A stretch of DNA of 57,387 bases from Bacteroidota bacterium (GCA_023399295.1 JAEWQF010000064.1:1-57387), one strand, 5' to 3'. Positions 18,203-26,953 are shown, counted from the first letter of the stretch. Translations and numbers: made by a program. Notes: generated from the sequence alone by a model not told the origin.

Positions 18203-18249
18203 CCCGAATCAGCTTCGGGAATGGTGGAGGCTTATCCGCACCCGGATAA
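18203..18249 (-). promoter_or_regulatory. Two hairpins in the recJ leader
   Basis: CCCGAA/TTCGGG (18203-18219) and TTATCCG/CGGATAA around a 4-base loop (18232-18249) lie 30-80 bases before the recJ start codon. Their role is unknown; there is no U-tract typical of a terminator directly after either. Confidence 0.4.
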
Positions 18250-18400
18250 AACCATCTCTTTTCTCGGCAGTCAGATGCAGCAAAGCAGTCTACTCCGAAG
18301 TTGTAAAGGTAATACTATTTTTTTTGTTTCAATTATTTTACACCATAAAAGATGGGGATTGCCATGATAAACAGCGATCACGTATTTCGATTCTTATTTG

Positions 18401-18408
18401 TACCTTTG
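18401..18408 (+). promoter_or_regulatory. Probable -7 element for mnmA
   Basis: TACCTTTG, 20 bases before the mnmA ATG, supports starting the gene at 18429 rather than further upstream. The -33 box is unclear. Confidence 0.55.
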
Positions 18409-18428
18409 CAGTTCAAAACCAACAAACA

Positions 18429-19493
18429 ATGGAGATAGCTGCTTTGGTTTCCGGAGGAGTGGACAGCTCGGTGGTGGTACACCGCCTGAAGGAGATGGGT
18501 CACGACCCGGTAATCTACTACATCAAGATAGGCATGGAGGACAAGGATGGATACATCGATTGTCCCTCGGAAGAAGACATCGAGATTGTCACCTTTATCG
18601 CGAAGAAGTATGGCTGCAGAATGGAGATCGTCTCATTGCATGAGGAGTACTGGGACAGCGTGGTACAATACACCATCGATTCGGTGAAGCGGGGATTGAC
18701 ACCCAATCCCGACATGATGTGCAACAAACTGATCAAGTTCGGCGTCTTCGAACAGAAGTGGGGGCACCAGTTCGACCGGATTGCTACGGGACACTACGCG
18801 ACCACTACTGAGAAAGAGGGACTCACCTGGCTCTCCACTGCGAAGGACAGGGTGAAGGACCAGACCTATTTTCTGGGTCAGATCAGCTACCTGCAGGTCT
18901 CCCGGCTGCTGTTCCCGATAGGCGACCTGCTCAAGTCGGAGGTGCGTGATCTCGCCGCGAAGCACAAGCTACCCTCGGCACAGCGCAAGGACAGTCAGGG
19001 TATCTGCTTCCTGGGGAAGGTAAACTACAATGACTTCATTGAGCGATACCTCGGCAGGAAGGAGGGCCTGATTGTGGAACATGAGACAGGCAACATACTG
19101 GGTAAGCACCAGGGCTACTGGTTCCATACCATTGGACAGCGAAAAGGACTGGGACTGAGTGGTGGTCCCTGGTTCGTGATCAGGAAGGATGTGAACCGCA
19201 ACATCGTCTATGTCTCGAAGGGATATGACACCCGTCACCAGTATGGCGATGTGATCAACCTGCAGGGTTTTGACTTCATCACCAGGGATATCTGGGGTGA
19301 GTTCGGCGATGAGAAGGAGATCACCTTCAAGATACGGCATACACCCGAGTTCACCAGGGGCAAGATCAGTCGCATCGGCGATCTCTACCGGATCCAGTCG
19401 GATGAGTCGGTGCAGGGCATTGCCGCCGGTCAGTTTGGGGTAGTCTACGACCGCGACAGCAATCTCTGCCTGGGCAGCGGCATGATTGTCTAG
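18429..19493 (+). CDS. mnmA: tRNA 2-thiouridine(34) synthase MnmA
   Basis: Adenylates and thiolates U34 of tRNA-Glu, -Gln and -Lys. The 354 residues include the PP-loop SGGVDSS at 8-14, nucleophile Cys98 in NPDMMCNKLIK and the second catalytic Cys193 in SQGICFLGKV, all intact. The C-terminal beta-barrel domains follow. The frame is open upstream to 17877 across the recJ start, but a promoter element at 18401 and the family N-terminus MEIAALVSGG fix the ATG at 18429. Many Bacteroidota carry two MnmA-like proteins, so a paralogue may exist elsewhere. Confidence 0.95.
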   Translation: MEIAALVSGGVDSSVVVHRLKEMGHDPVIYYIKIGMEDKDGYIDCPSEEDIEIVTFIAKKYGCRMEIVSLHEEYWDSVVQYTIDSVKRGLTPNPDMMCNKLIKFGVFEQKWGHQFDRIATGHYATTTEKEGLTWLSTAKDRVKDQTYFLGQISYLQVSRLLFPIGDLLKSEVRDLAAKHKLPSAQRKDSQGICFLGKVNYNDFIERYLGRKEGLIVEHETGNILGKHQGYWFHTIGQRKGLGLSGGPWFVIRKDVNRNIVYVSKGYDTRHQYGDVINLQGFDFITRDIWGEFGDEKEITFKIRHTPEFTRGKISRIGDLYRIQSDESVQGIAAGQFGVVYDRDSNLCLGSGMIV

Positions 19494-19555
19494 GCCGACG
19501 AAGTAACGTTGAATAGACAACAACCCACTCTTTTCAATAAGATGAAACCTGGTTT

Positions 19556-20185
19556 ATGGATTTAACTGTTGAGTTTGTAGAGGTCATTGAGTTCCTCGGC
19601 ACTTTTGCCTTTGCCATTAGTGGCATCCGGCTCGCCTCAGCCAAGAAGTTTGACCTTTTTGGCGCATTTGTTGTCGGCTTCGTCACCGCCATCGGAGGTG
19701 GCACGCTTCGCGACCTCTTCATCAACGTCACCCCATTCTGGATGGAGAATGCTGTTTATCTCTGGGCTACCCTGCTTGCATTGCTCTTTGTCATCATCTT
19801 CCACAACCAGTTGATCCGCCTCAACAACACCTTCTTCCTGTTCGACAGCATCGGACTGGGCCTCTTCGTGGTAGTGGGCGTGGAAAAAAGCCTCGCCCTG
19901 GGATTTGATCCCTGGGTGGCTGTGATTATGGGCACCATCACCGGCTCGGTAGGCGGCATGATTCGTGATGTGCTCATCAATGAAATACCGCTTGTCTTCC
20001 GCAAAGAGATCTATGCCCTGGCGTGTGTCATCGGTGGCATCGTTTTTACGTTGATGCATGCGGCAGAGCTGAACCGGTTAGCCACTGAACTCACCACCGC
20101 CACCACGGTGATCCTGATCCGGATCATGGCGGTACGCTATCAATGGCATCTTCCCATCCTCACAGGAGGTAAGCAGATGCATTGA
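19556..20185 (+). CDS. TRIC-type (UPF0126) cation channel family protein
   Basis: A 209-residue membrane protein of the UPF0126/TRIC family, trimeric cation channels in bacteria; some members have been annotated as glycine transporters. It has about six to seven hydrophobic helices and an internal repeat: GGGTLRDLFIN near 43-53 and GGMIRDVLINEIP near 134-146, each the conserved glycine-rich and RD motif of one half. The ATG at 19556 follows mnmA by 62 bases. Ion specificity cannot be read from the sequence. Confidence 0.85.
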   Translation: MDLTVEFVEVIEFLGTFAFAISGIRLASAKKFDLFGAFVVGFVTAIGGGTLRDLFINVTPFWMENAVYLWATLLALLFVIIFHNQLIRLNNTFFLFDSIGLGLFVVVGVEKSLALGFDPWVAVIMGTITGSVGGMIRDVLINEIPLVFRKEIYALACVIGGIVFTLMHAAELNRLATELTTATTVILIRIMAVRYQWHLPILTGGKQMH

Positions 20186-20232
20186 TTCACTCAGATTCTC
20201 ATCCTTCAGTTACATCTTTTCATTGATTTCGT

Positions 20233-20240
20233 TATCTTTG
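20233..20240 (+). promoter_or_regulatory. -7 element before the small barrel protein gene
   Basis: TATCTTTG. A start about 7 bases downstream would fall at the ATG at 20245, which favours the second ATG (20263) as the real start. Confidence 0.55.
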
Positions 20241-20262
20241 CGGCATGATACAACATTCACAC

Positions 20263-20730
20263 ATGATCAGATGGATGGTTCTGGCAATTGCACTGATCTG
20301 TTCACTGCCAACACTGCATGCCCAATTTGAAGGCACATGGGGTGCAGGAATACATACAGGATATGCTTCGGCTGCAGCACGCCCGGGTGCGGGAGTGCAT
20401 CTGCACTACTACCATACAAACAGTCTGCGGTTTGTCCCTTCCTTCACCCGTTACCTTGAAAGGAGGGGAGAGAGAATGTGGATGGCAGAGACCGATCTCC
20501 ACTATATCCTGCCTCTTAGTTATGCCGCATCACTCTATCCACTGGCTGGCATCCACTACTCCAACTGGCACCTTGATCACCTTACCCGCCACCGTCTCGG
20601 AACGAGCCTTGGAATGGGTTATCAGCATGAGCTCGGTTACCGGGTAAGAGCTAACCTGGAGTTGAAATACCAGTTCATCAATGATTATTCACAGCTGCTC
20701 CTCAATGCAGGGATCGGTTTCTGGTTTTAA
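20263..20730 (+). CDS. Small outer-membrane beta-barrel protein, function unknown
   Basis: A 155-residue secreted protein with a clear signal peptide (MIRWMVLAIALICSLPTLHAQ, cleavage after HAQ). The mature chain is rich in Tyr, His and aromatic residues in alternating patterns (WGAGIHTGYAS, HLHYYHTNSLRFVPSF) and ends in IGFWF, fitting an 8-strand barrel. It resembles proteins annotated as conjugal-transfer TraO-like or generic outer-membrane barrels; no conjugation genes are nearby, so that name would mislead. An ATG at 20245 is in frame but probably untranscribed. Confidence 0.65.
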   Translation: MIRWMVLAIALICSLPTLHAQFEGTWGAGIHTGYASAAARPGAGVHLHYYHTNSLRFVPSFTRYLERRGERMWMAETDLHYILPLSYAASLYPLAGIHYSNWHLDHLTRHRLGTSLGMGYQHELGYRVRANLELKYQFINDYSQLLLNAGIGFWF

Positions 20731-20815
20731 GAAGAACTTCTTCCGCTACCAATCAGCAACCACACCCTTGCATCCCGACAGCCACCATGCCACGTAATCA
20801 AACAGCAACTAGTTT

Positions 20816-22042
20816 ATGAAAGACTTTATCACCAACGAAATAAAGAATGAAACCGCCCTGCTGGTGGGACTCATCACACCGGAACAAAATGAAGAAAAGG
20901 TACACGAGTATCTCGATGAGCTGGCGTTCCTGGCAGAGACTGCCGGGCTGATTCCGGGTAAACGCTTTGTGCAACGTCTGGAGATGCCCAATCCGGTCAC
21001 CTTCGTAGGTACAGGCAAGTTGAAGGAAATCGAGGAGTATGTGAAGGAGGAGGAGAACGAAGTGGGGGTGGTGATCTTCGACGATGAACTCTCAGCCAAG
21101 CAGATCCGTAACATCGAAAAGGATCTGAAGATCCGAATCATGGACCGCACCAGTCTGATTCTCGATATCTTTGCCATGCGGGCACAAACAGCACATGCCA
21201 AGGCACAGGTGGAGCTGGCACAGTATCAGTACCTGCTGCCGCGCCTCACCCGCATGTGGACCCACCTGGAGCGCCAGCGCGGCGGTGGCGGCACCATCAT
21301 GCGCGGTCCGGGAGAGACACAGCTGGAAACCGACCGGCGCATCATCCTCGATAAAATCTCACGATTGAAACAGGAGCTGAAAGACATTGACAAGCAGAAG
21401 GTGGTTCAGCGCAAGAACAGGGGTAAGCTGGTACGCGTGGCACTGGTGGGTTACACCAATGTAGGCAAGTCGACACTGATGACGTTGCTCAGCAAGAGCG
21501 ACGTCTTTGCCGAGAACAAGCTCTTTGCCACACTCGACACCACGGTGCGCAAGGTGACAATTGAAAATCTGCCTTTTCTGCTGACCGATACGGTAGGCTT
21601 CATCCGCAAGCTGCCCACCCACCTCATTGAATCCTTCAAATCGACACTCGACGAAGTGAGGGAAGCAGATATCCTCCTTCACGTGGTGGATATCTCCCAC
21701 CCCGCGTTTGAGGAACAGATCACGGTGGTGGAGAAAACACTTTTCGAGATCGATGAGAGAGAGAAACCAGTGATCCTGGTCTTCAACAAAATTGATGCCT
21801 TCACGCATGTTGTTAAGGATGAGGACGACCTCACCCCGAAAAAACGGGAGCATGTGACACTGGAAGAATTGAAACAGTCCTGGTTGAACAAGATCAGTGA
21901 CCACTGCATCTTTATCTCGGCCAGGGAGAAGGAGAACATCGATGCGTTGAAGCAACTCATCTATGAAAAGGTGAAAGAGATACACACAACCCGCTTCCCC
22001 TACAATGACTTCCTTTACCAGACATATGACGAGGAGGATTAA
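20816..22042 (+). CDS. hflX: GTPase HflX
   Basis: Ribosome-binding GTPase that splits or rescues 70S ribosomes under stress. It has 408 residues. The N-terminal HflX domain (about 1-190) contains NPVTFVGTGKLKEI and GGGGTIMRGPGETQLETDRR, the loop that reaches the peptidyl transferase centre. The G domain has G1 GYTNVGKST near 212, G3 DTVGFI and G4 NKID. The C-terminus is short. It converges with the aspartokinase gene. Confidence 0.96.
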   Translation: MKDFITNEIKNETALLVGLITPEQNEEKVHEYLDELAFLAETAGLIPGKRFVQRLEMPNPVTFVGTGKLKEIEEYVKEEENEVGVVIFDDELSAKQIRNIEKDLKIRIMDRTSLILDIFAMRAQTAHAKAQVELAQYQYLLPRLTRMWTHLERQRGGGGTIMRGPGETQLETDRRIILDKISRLKQELKDIDKQKVVQRKNRGKLVRVALVGYTNVGKSTLMTLLSKSDVFAENKLFATLDTTVRKVTIENLPFLLTDTVGFIRKLPTHLIESFKSTLDEVREADILLHVVDISHPAFEEQITVVEKTLFEIDEREKPVILVFNKIDAFTHVVKDEDDLTPKKREHVTLEELKQSWLNKISDHCIFISAREKENIDALKQLIYEKVKEIHTTRFPYNDFLYQTYDEED

Positions 22043-22077
22043 GTGTCATCCCTTCACCAGCGAAGATCCACGAGATG

Positions 22078-23475
22078 TTATGAACCGGTTTTTGTCTGTC
22101 TGCAGAGTGCTTCATTGAGTGCGATCACCGCGTCCTCATAATGTTCGCGTCGCATCACAAACTGCATGTTGACCTGCATGAGCGACTGGGCAAAGCTCTC
22201 CACATTGATTCCCTTCTCATAGAGAGCCTTGGCAGCATAATAGAGAAAACCGGGCATGGCAATGTTTGAGCCCATGGCACAGACAATGGCCATCGGATGG
22301 GCATCCACCTGATAGAATACCTCTTTGAGCACCTTGATCAACTCATGACTCATCTCGTTGTCCCACACCACCATGGTGATGGAGTTGGCATTTGTAGATT
22401 TCAGGATGTAGCTCACACCATGTTTCATAAAGTAGGTCATGATCTGTCCGTCGAACCCCACTTCGCCCACCATCATCGGATCATGCACTTCGATGGCGAT
22501 CACCTTGCGTGATCCGGAAACAATCTCGACCCGTGGCTCCGGTGAGACATAGTCGTGCGAGATGAGGGTGCCGGGATGCTCGGGCTCAAAGGTGTTCTTG
22601 ATGCGAATGTCAATGCCGGCCAACTCCAGGGGTTTGGCAGCCTTGGGGTGGATCGCCTCCATGCCGATATCGGCCAGCTGGTCGGCAATCACATAGTTGG
22701 TACGTCCCACAGGGATGCTGTGTTCAACACCCACAATCTTGGGATCGGCACTGGAGAGATGAAACTCCTTGTGGATCACCGCCTCCTGTGCTTTCACCTC
22801 CACCGCGATCTTACTGAATGTCACCTCGCTGTAGCCGCGGTCGAAAGCCCGCATGATCCCTTCTGTACCTTTGGTGTAGCCCGTTGCCACGCACAGCACA
22901 TTGCTGAAATCGATGCCGCTGAACTCCTTGTGGATGCGCTCATCGATTGTCAGTGGCTCGTTGTCGTTGAAACCGCAGAGATCAATGAAACGGGCGTTGA
23001 TGCCGTTGTTGTTGAGTATGTTGACCGAGTTCCAGCCTGAGTGCGCCTCACCCAGGGAGGCCAGTATCTCGCGGGCAGCAAGGTGGATATCGGTACGGTT
23101 CACGTAGCCGGAGGCAAGCACCTTGCCCAGGCTGTAGAGTACCGTCTTGGCCTGGTCTACCCGAAAACGGATAAAGTCACGTGCTTCCTTCAGGTCCAGC
23201 CCAATATCGGCAAAGCCGTCGTTGATGAGCAACAGCCGCTGGCAAAACGAGTCGAGGGCACTGCTGTAATCTTCACCATTGAGGAACTTGTTATAGATAC
23301 CCGGTTCACCGGTTTTCTTGTGTTCCAGCAACCAGTTGGTCACGTTGTTGTAGGCCGACACCACAAAAATGCGGTTATAGAGTTGCTCTCCCTTTCTGTT
23401 TCCCCGGATGATATTCTGCAGCACATCCTGAAACTGTGACATGGAGGTACCGCCAATTTTTTCTACTGTGAGCAT
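22078..23475 (-). CDS. Aspartate kinase, ectoine-cluster-like type
   Basis: Amino-acid-kinase-fold protein of 465 residues that probably phosphorylates aspartate, the first step to Lys/Thr/Met. The N-terminal phosphate loop is KIGGTSM rather than KFGGTSV. The usual GRGGSD(Y/F) substrate motif is replaced by DRGYSEVTFSKIA, preceded by GYTKGTEG. Regulatory ACT-like sequence occupies the C-terminus (about 320-465). These deviations recall the aspartokinase found in ectoine operons, but no ectoine genes are here. It stands alone between hflX and maf, with TATCTTTG (23523-23516 on the minus strand) upstream. The kinase assignment is firm at family level; the substrate is inferred. Confidence 0.8.
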   Translation of the reverse strand: MLTVEKIGGTSMSQFQDVLQNIIRGNRKGEQLYNRIFVVSAYNNVTNWLLEHKKTGEPGIYNKFLNGEDYSSALDSFCQRLLLINDGFADIGLDLKEARDFIRFRVDQAKTVLYSLGKVLASGYVNRTDIHLAAREILASLGEAHSGWNSVNILNNNGINARFIDLCGFNDNEPLTIDERIHKEFSGIDFSNVLCVATGYTKGTEGIMRAFDRGYSEVTFSKIAVEVKAQEAVIHKEFHLSSADPKIVGVEHSIPVGRTNYVIADQLADIGMEAIHPKAAKPLELAGIDIRIKNTFEPEHPGTLISHDYVSPEPRVEIVSGSRKVIAIEVHDPMMVGEVGFDGQIMTYFMKHGVSYILKSTNANSITMVVWDNEMSHELIKVLKEVFYQVDAHPMAIVCAMGSNIAMPGFLYYAAKALYEKGINVESFAQSLMQVNMQFVMRREHYEDAVIALNEALCRQTKTGS

Positions 23476-23515
23476 AGCTATGATCTCAATTAATGTTGTT
23501 TGATTGAATCGGTGA

Positions 23516-23523
23516 CAAAGATA
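23516..23523 (-). promoter_or_regulatory. Probable -7 element for the aspartokinase gene
   Basis: TATCTTTG on the minus strand. A TTTTG lies 22 bases upstream inside the end of maf, slightly beyond normal spacing. Confidence 0.5.
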
Positions 23524-23544
23524 GGCGATTATTTTTTAATTCTC

Positions 23545-24120
23545 TCAAAACTGTTTCAGCTCCTGATAGACTTGATAGATTGGGAAACCCATCACATTGA
23601 AGTAGGAACCCTCAATCCTTTTCACTCCCACATAGCCAATCCATTCCTGCACGCCGTAGGCACCCGCCTTGTCCATCGGGCTGTACTGATCGAGATAATA
23701 ATCAAGCTCCTCGTCGGTGAAATCGCCAAAGGTGACCCATGCGGTATCGGAAAAGGCAACACACTTGTTCAGGGAGGTGAGACATACACCAGTCACCACA
23801 CGGTGACGTGCACCGGAGAGCATCCGCAGCATCCGCAACGCATCGGTTCTGTCGGCAGGCTTACCCAGGATCACTCCATTGATCAACACCACCGTATCGG
23901 CGGTGATCAGCAGTTCATCCTCTTTGAGCGCATCGTGGTAGACTGAAGCCTTTTTGCGTGCCAGATACTCAGCCACCTCCTCGTGTGGCAGATCATCGGG
24001 AAACGATTCATCCACATCGGGGAGTGTACGCAGTTCGTATTCCAGGTCGATGCCGGAAAGCAGTTCTTGCCTTCTGGGTGAGGCAGAAGCCAGTATAACC
24101 TTGTATCGGGTGATCCTCAT
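23545..24120 (-). CDS. maf: Maf-family nucleoside triphosphate pyrophosphatase
   Basis: House-cleaning enzyme that hydrolyses non-canonical or excess nucleoside triphosphates, here probably the dTTP/UTP type. The 191 residues begin with the signature ILASASPRRQELL. DLPHEEVAEYLARKKA, the metal-binding ADTVVL and the VTGVCL segment follow. The frame extends two codons upstream to a TTG, but the ATG at 24120 gives the family start MRITRYK. It converges on nothing: the aspartokinase gene follows in the same direction after 69 bases. Confidence 0.93.
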   Translation of the reverse strand: MRITRYKVILASASPRRQELLSGIDLEYELRTLPDVDESFPDDLPHEEVAEYLARKKASVYHDALKEDELLITADTVVLINGVILGKPADRTDALRMLRMLSGARHRVVTGVCLTSLNKCVAFSDTAWVTFGDFTDEELDYYLDQYSPMDKAGAYGVQEWIGYVGVKRIEGSYFNVMGFPIYQVYQELKQF

Positions 24121-24249
24121 CAGCAAATGGTGTGATTATTGGTCTCGTGTAATTTTTTTCGGGTCGCAAGGTACAAAAAAATGTCATACCAGAGCGCGTC
24201 ACTACCCTGTTCTGTGAGGAGACGGGCGACAGTGACGCATCCCTCCTGT

Positions 24250-24280
24250 TTTGCGGTCACACAAATCCTCTCTATCTTTG
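24250..24280 (+). promoter_or_regulatory. Bacteroidota-type promoter for comB
   Basis: TTTG (24250-24253), a 19-base spacer and TATCTTTG (24273-24280). The predicted start leaves only about 12 leader bases and fixes the ATG at 24299. Confidence 0.85.
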
Positions 24281-24298
24281 CATTCAAACATCCACCCC

Positions 24299-25015
24299 AT
24301 GATTGTCGACATTACCCCCTCCCCTGCACTCTACCCCTATTATCAGCAAGAGAACGACACCGTGATCGTAGTCGATATCTTTCGTGCAACCACCACCATG
24401 TGCCACATGCTGCACAACGGAGCAGCAGCAATCATCCCGGTGTCCGACATCGAAGAAGCGAAGCGCTATAAATGTGAGGGATACCTGGTGGGAGCAGAGC
24501 GTCATACACGCAAATGCGACTTCGCCGACTGTGGCAATTCACCCTTCGATTATACACCAGAGCGGGTAGGAGGTAAAGAGGTGGTGTTTACAACCACCAA
24601 CGGCACCATGGCCATCAAGCAGGGGGAGCATGCCAAGGAGCTGCTGATCGGCTCCTTTTCCAACATCGGTGCGCTAGCCCTTCATTGCATGGATCATGCA
24701 GAACGGATTGTGATGCTGTGTGCGGGGTGGAACAACCGGATCAACCTGGAAGATCTGCTCTTTGCCGGAGCATTTGTGGCGCGGCTCACCGGTGGGAAAG
24801 GGTTCCAGATCGGTTCAGACTCGGTAAGGGTGGCACAGCTGATGTGGAAGGAGGCGAAAGCAGACCCCCTCACTTTCCTGAAAGGCAGTGACCACTATGC
24901 GCGGCTCGTTGCCAACGGTGCGGAGGAAGATGCCCCCTATTGCCTGAGGAGTGACACCCTTTCGGTGGTACCTCGCTACCATCGGGCGGACAAAAAAATA
25001 AGAATCTCCCATTAA
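24299..25015 (+). CDS. comB: 2-phosphosulfolactate phosphatase family protein (ComB)
   Basis: Magnesium-dependent acid phosphatase family; in methanogens ComB makes sulfolactate for coenzyme M. The 238 residues carry VVDIFRATTTM near the start, GAERH, FTTTNGTMAI and CAGWNNRINLEDLLFAGAFV, all family blocks. In Bacteroidales coenzyme M is not expected and no comA, comC or comDE homologue is nearby, so the physiological substrate is open. The 16 codons upstream of 24299 lie within the promoter and are not translated. Confidence 0.88.
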   Translation: MIVDITPSPALYPYYQQENDTVIVVDIFRATTTMCHMLHNGAAAIIPVSDIEEAKRYKCEGYLVGAERHTRKCDFADCGNSPFDYTPERVGGKEVVFTTTNGTMAIKQGEHAKELLIGSFSNIGALALHCMDHAERIVMLCAGWNNRINLEDLLFAGAFVARLTGGKGFQIGSDSVRVAQLMWKEAKADPLTFLKGSDHYARLVANGAEEDAPYCLRSDTLSVVPRYHRADKKIRISH

Positions 25016-25024
25016 GAAGATCCT

Positions 25025-25432
25025 TTATTCATCCCAATTGAACGGGTCATCGGGAATTGTATCGGCAAACTGATCAAGGTCACGCCTTTCTTTTTTTGTG
25101 GGTCGCCCCGTACCCCGCTGCCGGTCCACGAAACCACTGATCCTGTTCAATTCCAGCAACTCATACTGCTCCATTGGTGTTACATTTTCAAGGTATTGTG
25201 GCACCATCTTTGCGGCCATCCGTCTGTCAGAGAGTGCCACCACCCTGAACGAATAGGTGACTGGTGGTTTCTTCACCTGTATCACCTCCCCCACATGCAC
25301 ATTTCTGGAAGGCTTCACCGCTGTATCACCTATCAGCACACGTCCTTTTCTGCATGCCTCCGAGGCAATCGTACGTGTCTTGAATATCCGTACTGCCCAG
25401 AGCCATTTGTCAATGCGCACTTCTTCCATCAT
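25025..25432 (-). CDS. hslR: RNA-binding S4-domain protein (Hsp15-like)
   Basis: A 135-residue protein of the Hsp15 family, which binds free 50S subunits carrying nascent chains and helps recycle them. The S4 fold is at the start: VRIDKWLWAVRIFKTRTIASEACRKG. A charged C-terminal region ends in an acidic tail. The first codon of the longest frame is GTG at 25435; two ATGs follow (25432, 25429). It lies 8 bases after pth and is the last gene of the L25-Pth-S4 operon. The gene name follows E. coli and is a family-level assignment. Confidence 0.85.
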   Translation of the reverse strand: MMEEVRIDKWLWAVRIFKTRTIASEACRKGRVLIGDTAVKPSRNVHVGEVIQVKKPPVTYSFRVVALSDRRMAAKMVPQYLENVTPMEQYELLELNRISGFVDRQRGTGRPTKKERRDLDQFADTIPDDPFNWDE

Positions 25433-25440
25433 CACACCTT

Positions 25441-26001
25441 TTATTTGTTGTTGTAATGATTCATTGTTGTATTGATGCCGGAGAGACAGAAACTGCGGAT
25501 CATATCCACAGCTGTCTCAATTCGATTTGGCAACAACAGTTTTTCTTCCGTTGAAAATTCCTCCAACACGTAATTCACCTGTGCTCCTCGGGGGAAATCA
25601 TTGCCAATACCAAACCGCAGTCGCGGATAATCCTGCCCGATCAGCTCCTGTATGTGCCGCAATCCATTGTGACCGGCGTCACTTCCCTTTGCTTTGAGAC
25701 GCAGCGTGCCGAAGGGGAGCGCCAGGTCATCAACCACCACCAGCAACTGCCGGTTGTCAATCTTCTCCATCTGCAGCCAGTAACGAATGGCGTTGCCGCT
25801 CAGGTTCATGAACGTGGCGGGTTTGAGCAGCAGCAGCACCTTGTTGCGCAACCGGATCTCAGTCACAGAACCGTAACGACGATCCTCAAAAACAGCATTG
25901 GACGCTTTTGCAAAAGCGTCCAACACCATAAAACCTATATTGTGGCGGGTTTGCTCATAATCAGGTCCGATGTTGCCCAATCCCGCAATCAAATATTTCA
26001 T
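25441..26001 (-). CDS. pth: Peptidyl-tRNA hydrolase
   Basis: Releases tRNA from drop-off peptidyl-tRNAs. With the start at 26001 the protein has 186 residues and reads MKYLIAGLGNIG, placing catalytic His20 in TRHNIGF exactly as in E. coli. Further motifs are FMNLSG, VVVDDLALPFG, GSDAGHNGL and RFGIG. The frame extends 17 codons upstream into rplY sequence, but this is not part of the family. It sits between rplY and the S4-domain gene. Confidence 0.96.
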   Translation of the reverse strand: MKYLIAGLGNIGPDYEQTRHNIGFMVLDAFAKASNAVFEDRRYGSVTEIRLRNKVLLLLKPATFMNLSGNAIRYWLQMEKIDNRQLLVVVDDLALPFGTLRLKAKGSDAGHNGLRHIQELIGQDYPRLRFGIGNDFPRGAQVNYVLEEFSTEEKLLLPNRIETAVDMIRSFCLSGINTTMNHYNNK

Positions 26002-26017
26002 CACATCGCTCGTTAGG

Positions 26018-26596
26018 TTACTGCCCCTTGGCGGCGGCACCTCTGGCAGCACGTGTCAGCTGTACGCGTGAAACCACTGCATTCTTAGAAGTGAGTATCT
26101 CCAGGTTTTCGAAGGCAAGGTCTCTCACCTGAATTGATTTGCCCAGTTCCAGATTCTCAACGTTCACCACCAGCTCTTCCGGCAGGTGGGCAGGCAACGC
26201 CTTTACCTTCAGTTTGCGGCTGTCGAGTGAGAGTTTACCACCCGCTTTCACACCGGCAGCGAGACCCACCAGGCGTACGGGGATGTCAATCACGACCGGT
26301 GCATTTTCAAACACATGGAGGAAGTCAATGTGCAGGATGTTGTCTTTCACCGGGTGAAACTGGATATCCTTCACGATGCCCATCAGCTTCTTTTCTCCCA
26401 GGTCCAGATTCACCAGATACACCACCGGTGTGTAAACCAGATTGCGCACATCGCTGTTCTTAACGACGAAACTGAGATTCTCACCTTCATGGCCACCGTA
26501 AACCACACAGGGTATCAGTCCTTCGCTACGGTAAGCCTTGGCGGCTTTTTTTCCGAAATCATTCCTGACTTCGCCTTTTAATTCAAACGTTTTCAT
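26018..26596 (-). CDS. rplY: 50S ribosomal protein L25/general stress protein Ctc
   Basis: Binds 5S rRNA in the large subunit. At 192 residues it is the long (Ctc/TL5) form: an N-terminal L25 domain (about 1-90, beginning MKTFELKGEVRNDFGKKAAK and including IPCVVYGG) and a C-terminal beta domain with LVGLAAGVKAGGKLS. The Ala-rich tail ends AARGAAAKGQ. It heads the rplY-pth-S4 operon and has a well-formed promoter about 90 bases upstream. Confidence 0.96.
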   Translation of the reverse strand: MKTFELKGEVRNDFGKKAAKAYRSEGLIPCVVYGGHEGENLSFVVKNSDVRNLVYTPVVYLVNLDLGEKKLMGIVKDIQFHPVKDNILHIDFLHVFENAPVVIDIPVRLVGLAAGVKAGGKLSLDSRKLKVKALPAHLPEELVVNVENLELGKSIQVRDLAFENLEILTSKNAVVSRVQLTRAARGAAAKGQ

Positions 26597-26680
26597 TCTT
26601 CAATTGTTGTTTTGTGTTACTCAAAATAAAGCTGCTTTCTTTATTTCCCATCACACCTGGGAGCCCTTAAAAAAGCGGCG

Positions 26681-26711
26681 CAAAGATAGTGATTTTCTTT
26701 TTATTGTCCAA
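26681..26711 (-). promoter_or_regulatory. Bacteroidota-type promoter for rplY-pth-S4 operon
   Basis: On the minus strand TTG (26711-26709), a 20-base spacer and TATCTTTG (26688-26681). Confidence 0.75.
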
Positions 26712-26953
26712 TTTTACTGGGGGATCTTTTTTCCCACCCTCTACAGACCGTTCATTGTTGTTGCAATGAATCAATAAAAAGAGGGCCGCACATCTCTGTC
26801 TACTTTTCACCCATACTGTACGGTAATACCAAAAAAATCACTACTTTTGTAGTTGTGAAATACTGCTCCGATGATCGTTCTCTTTACACTGCTGCTTCCG
26901 CATGTCGTGTCTTGGCACTGTTCGTTGGGCATCATCAAAAGTTCATTTAATAA
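26712..26953 (+). promoter_or_regulatory. Upstream region of nusB with -7 element and leader
   Basis: The gap between rplY and nusB holds no full-size gene. TACTTTTG at 26842-26849 fits a -7 box for nusB and would give a leader of about 95 bases. That leader contains a 28-codon ORF (26871-26957) listed separately. Confidence 0.5.

Noticed and set aside
17877..18428. 184-codon upstream extension of mnmA in the same frame
   Set aside because: It is antisense to the recJ N-terminus, crosses the divergent promoter region and a TACCTTTG element, and the MnmA family starts at the ATG at 18429.
20263..20730. Small barrel protein as conjugative TraO
   Set aside because: No other conjugation, integrase or mobilisation genes nearby; only generic barrel features are visible.
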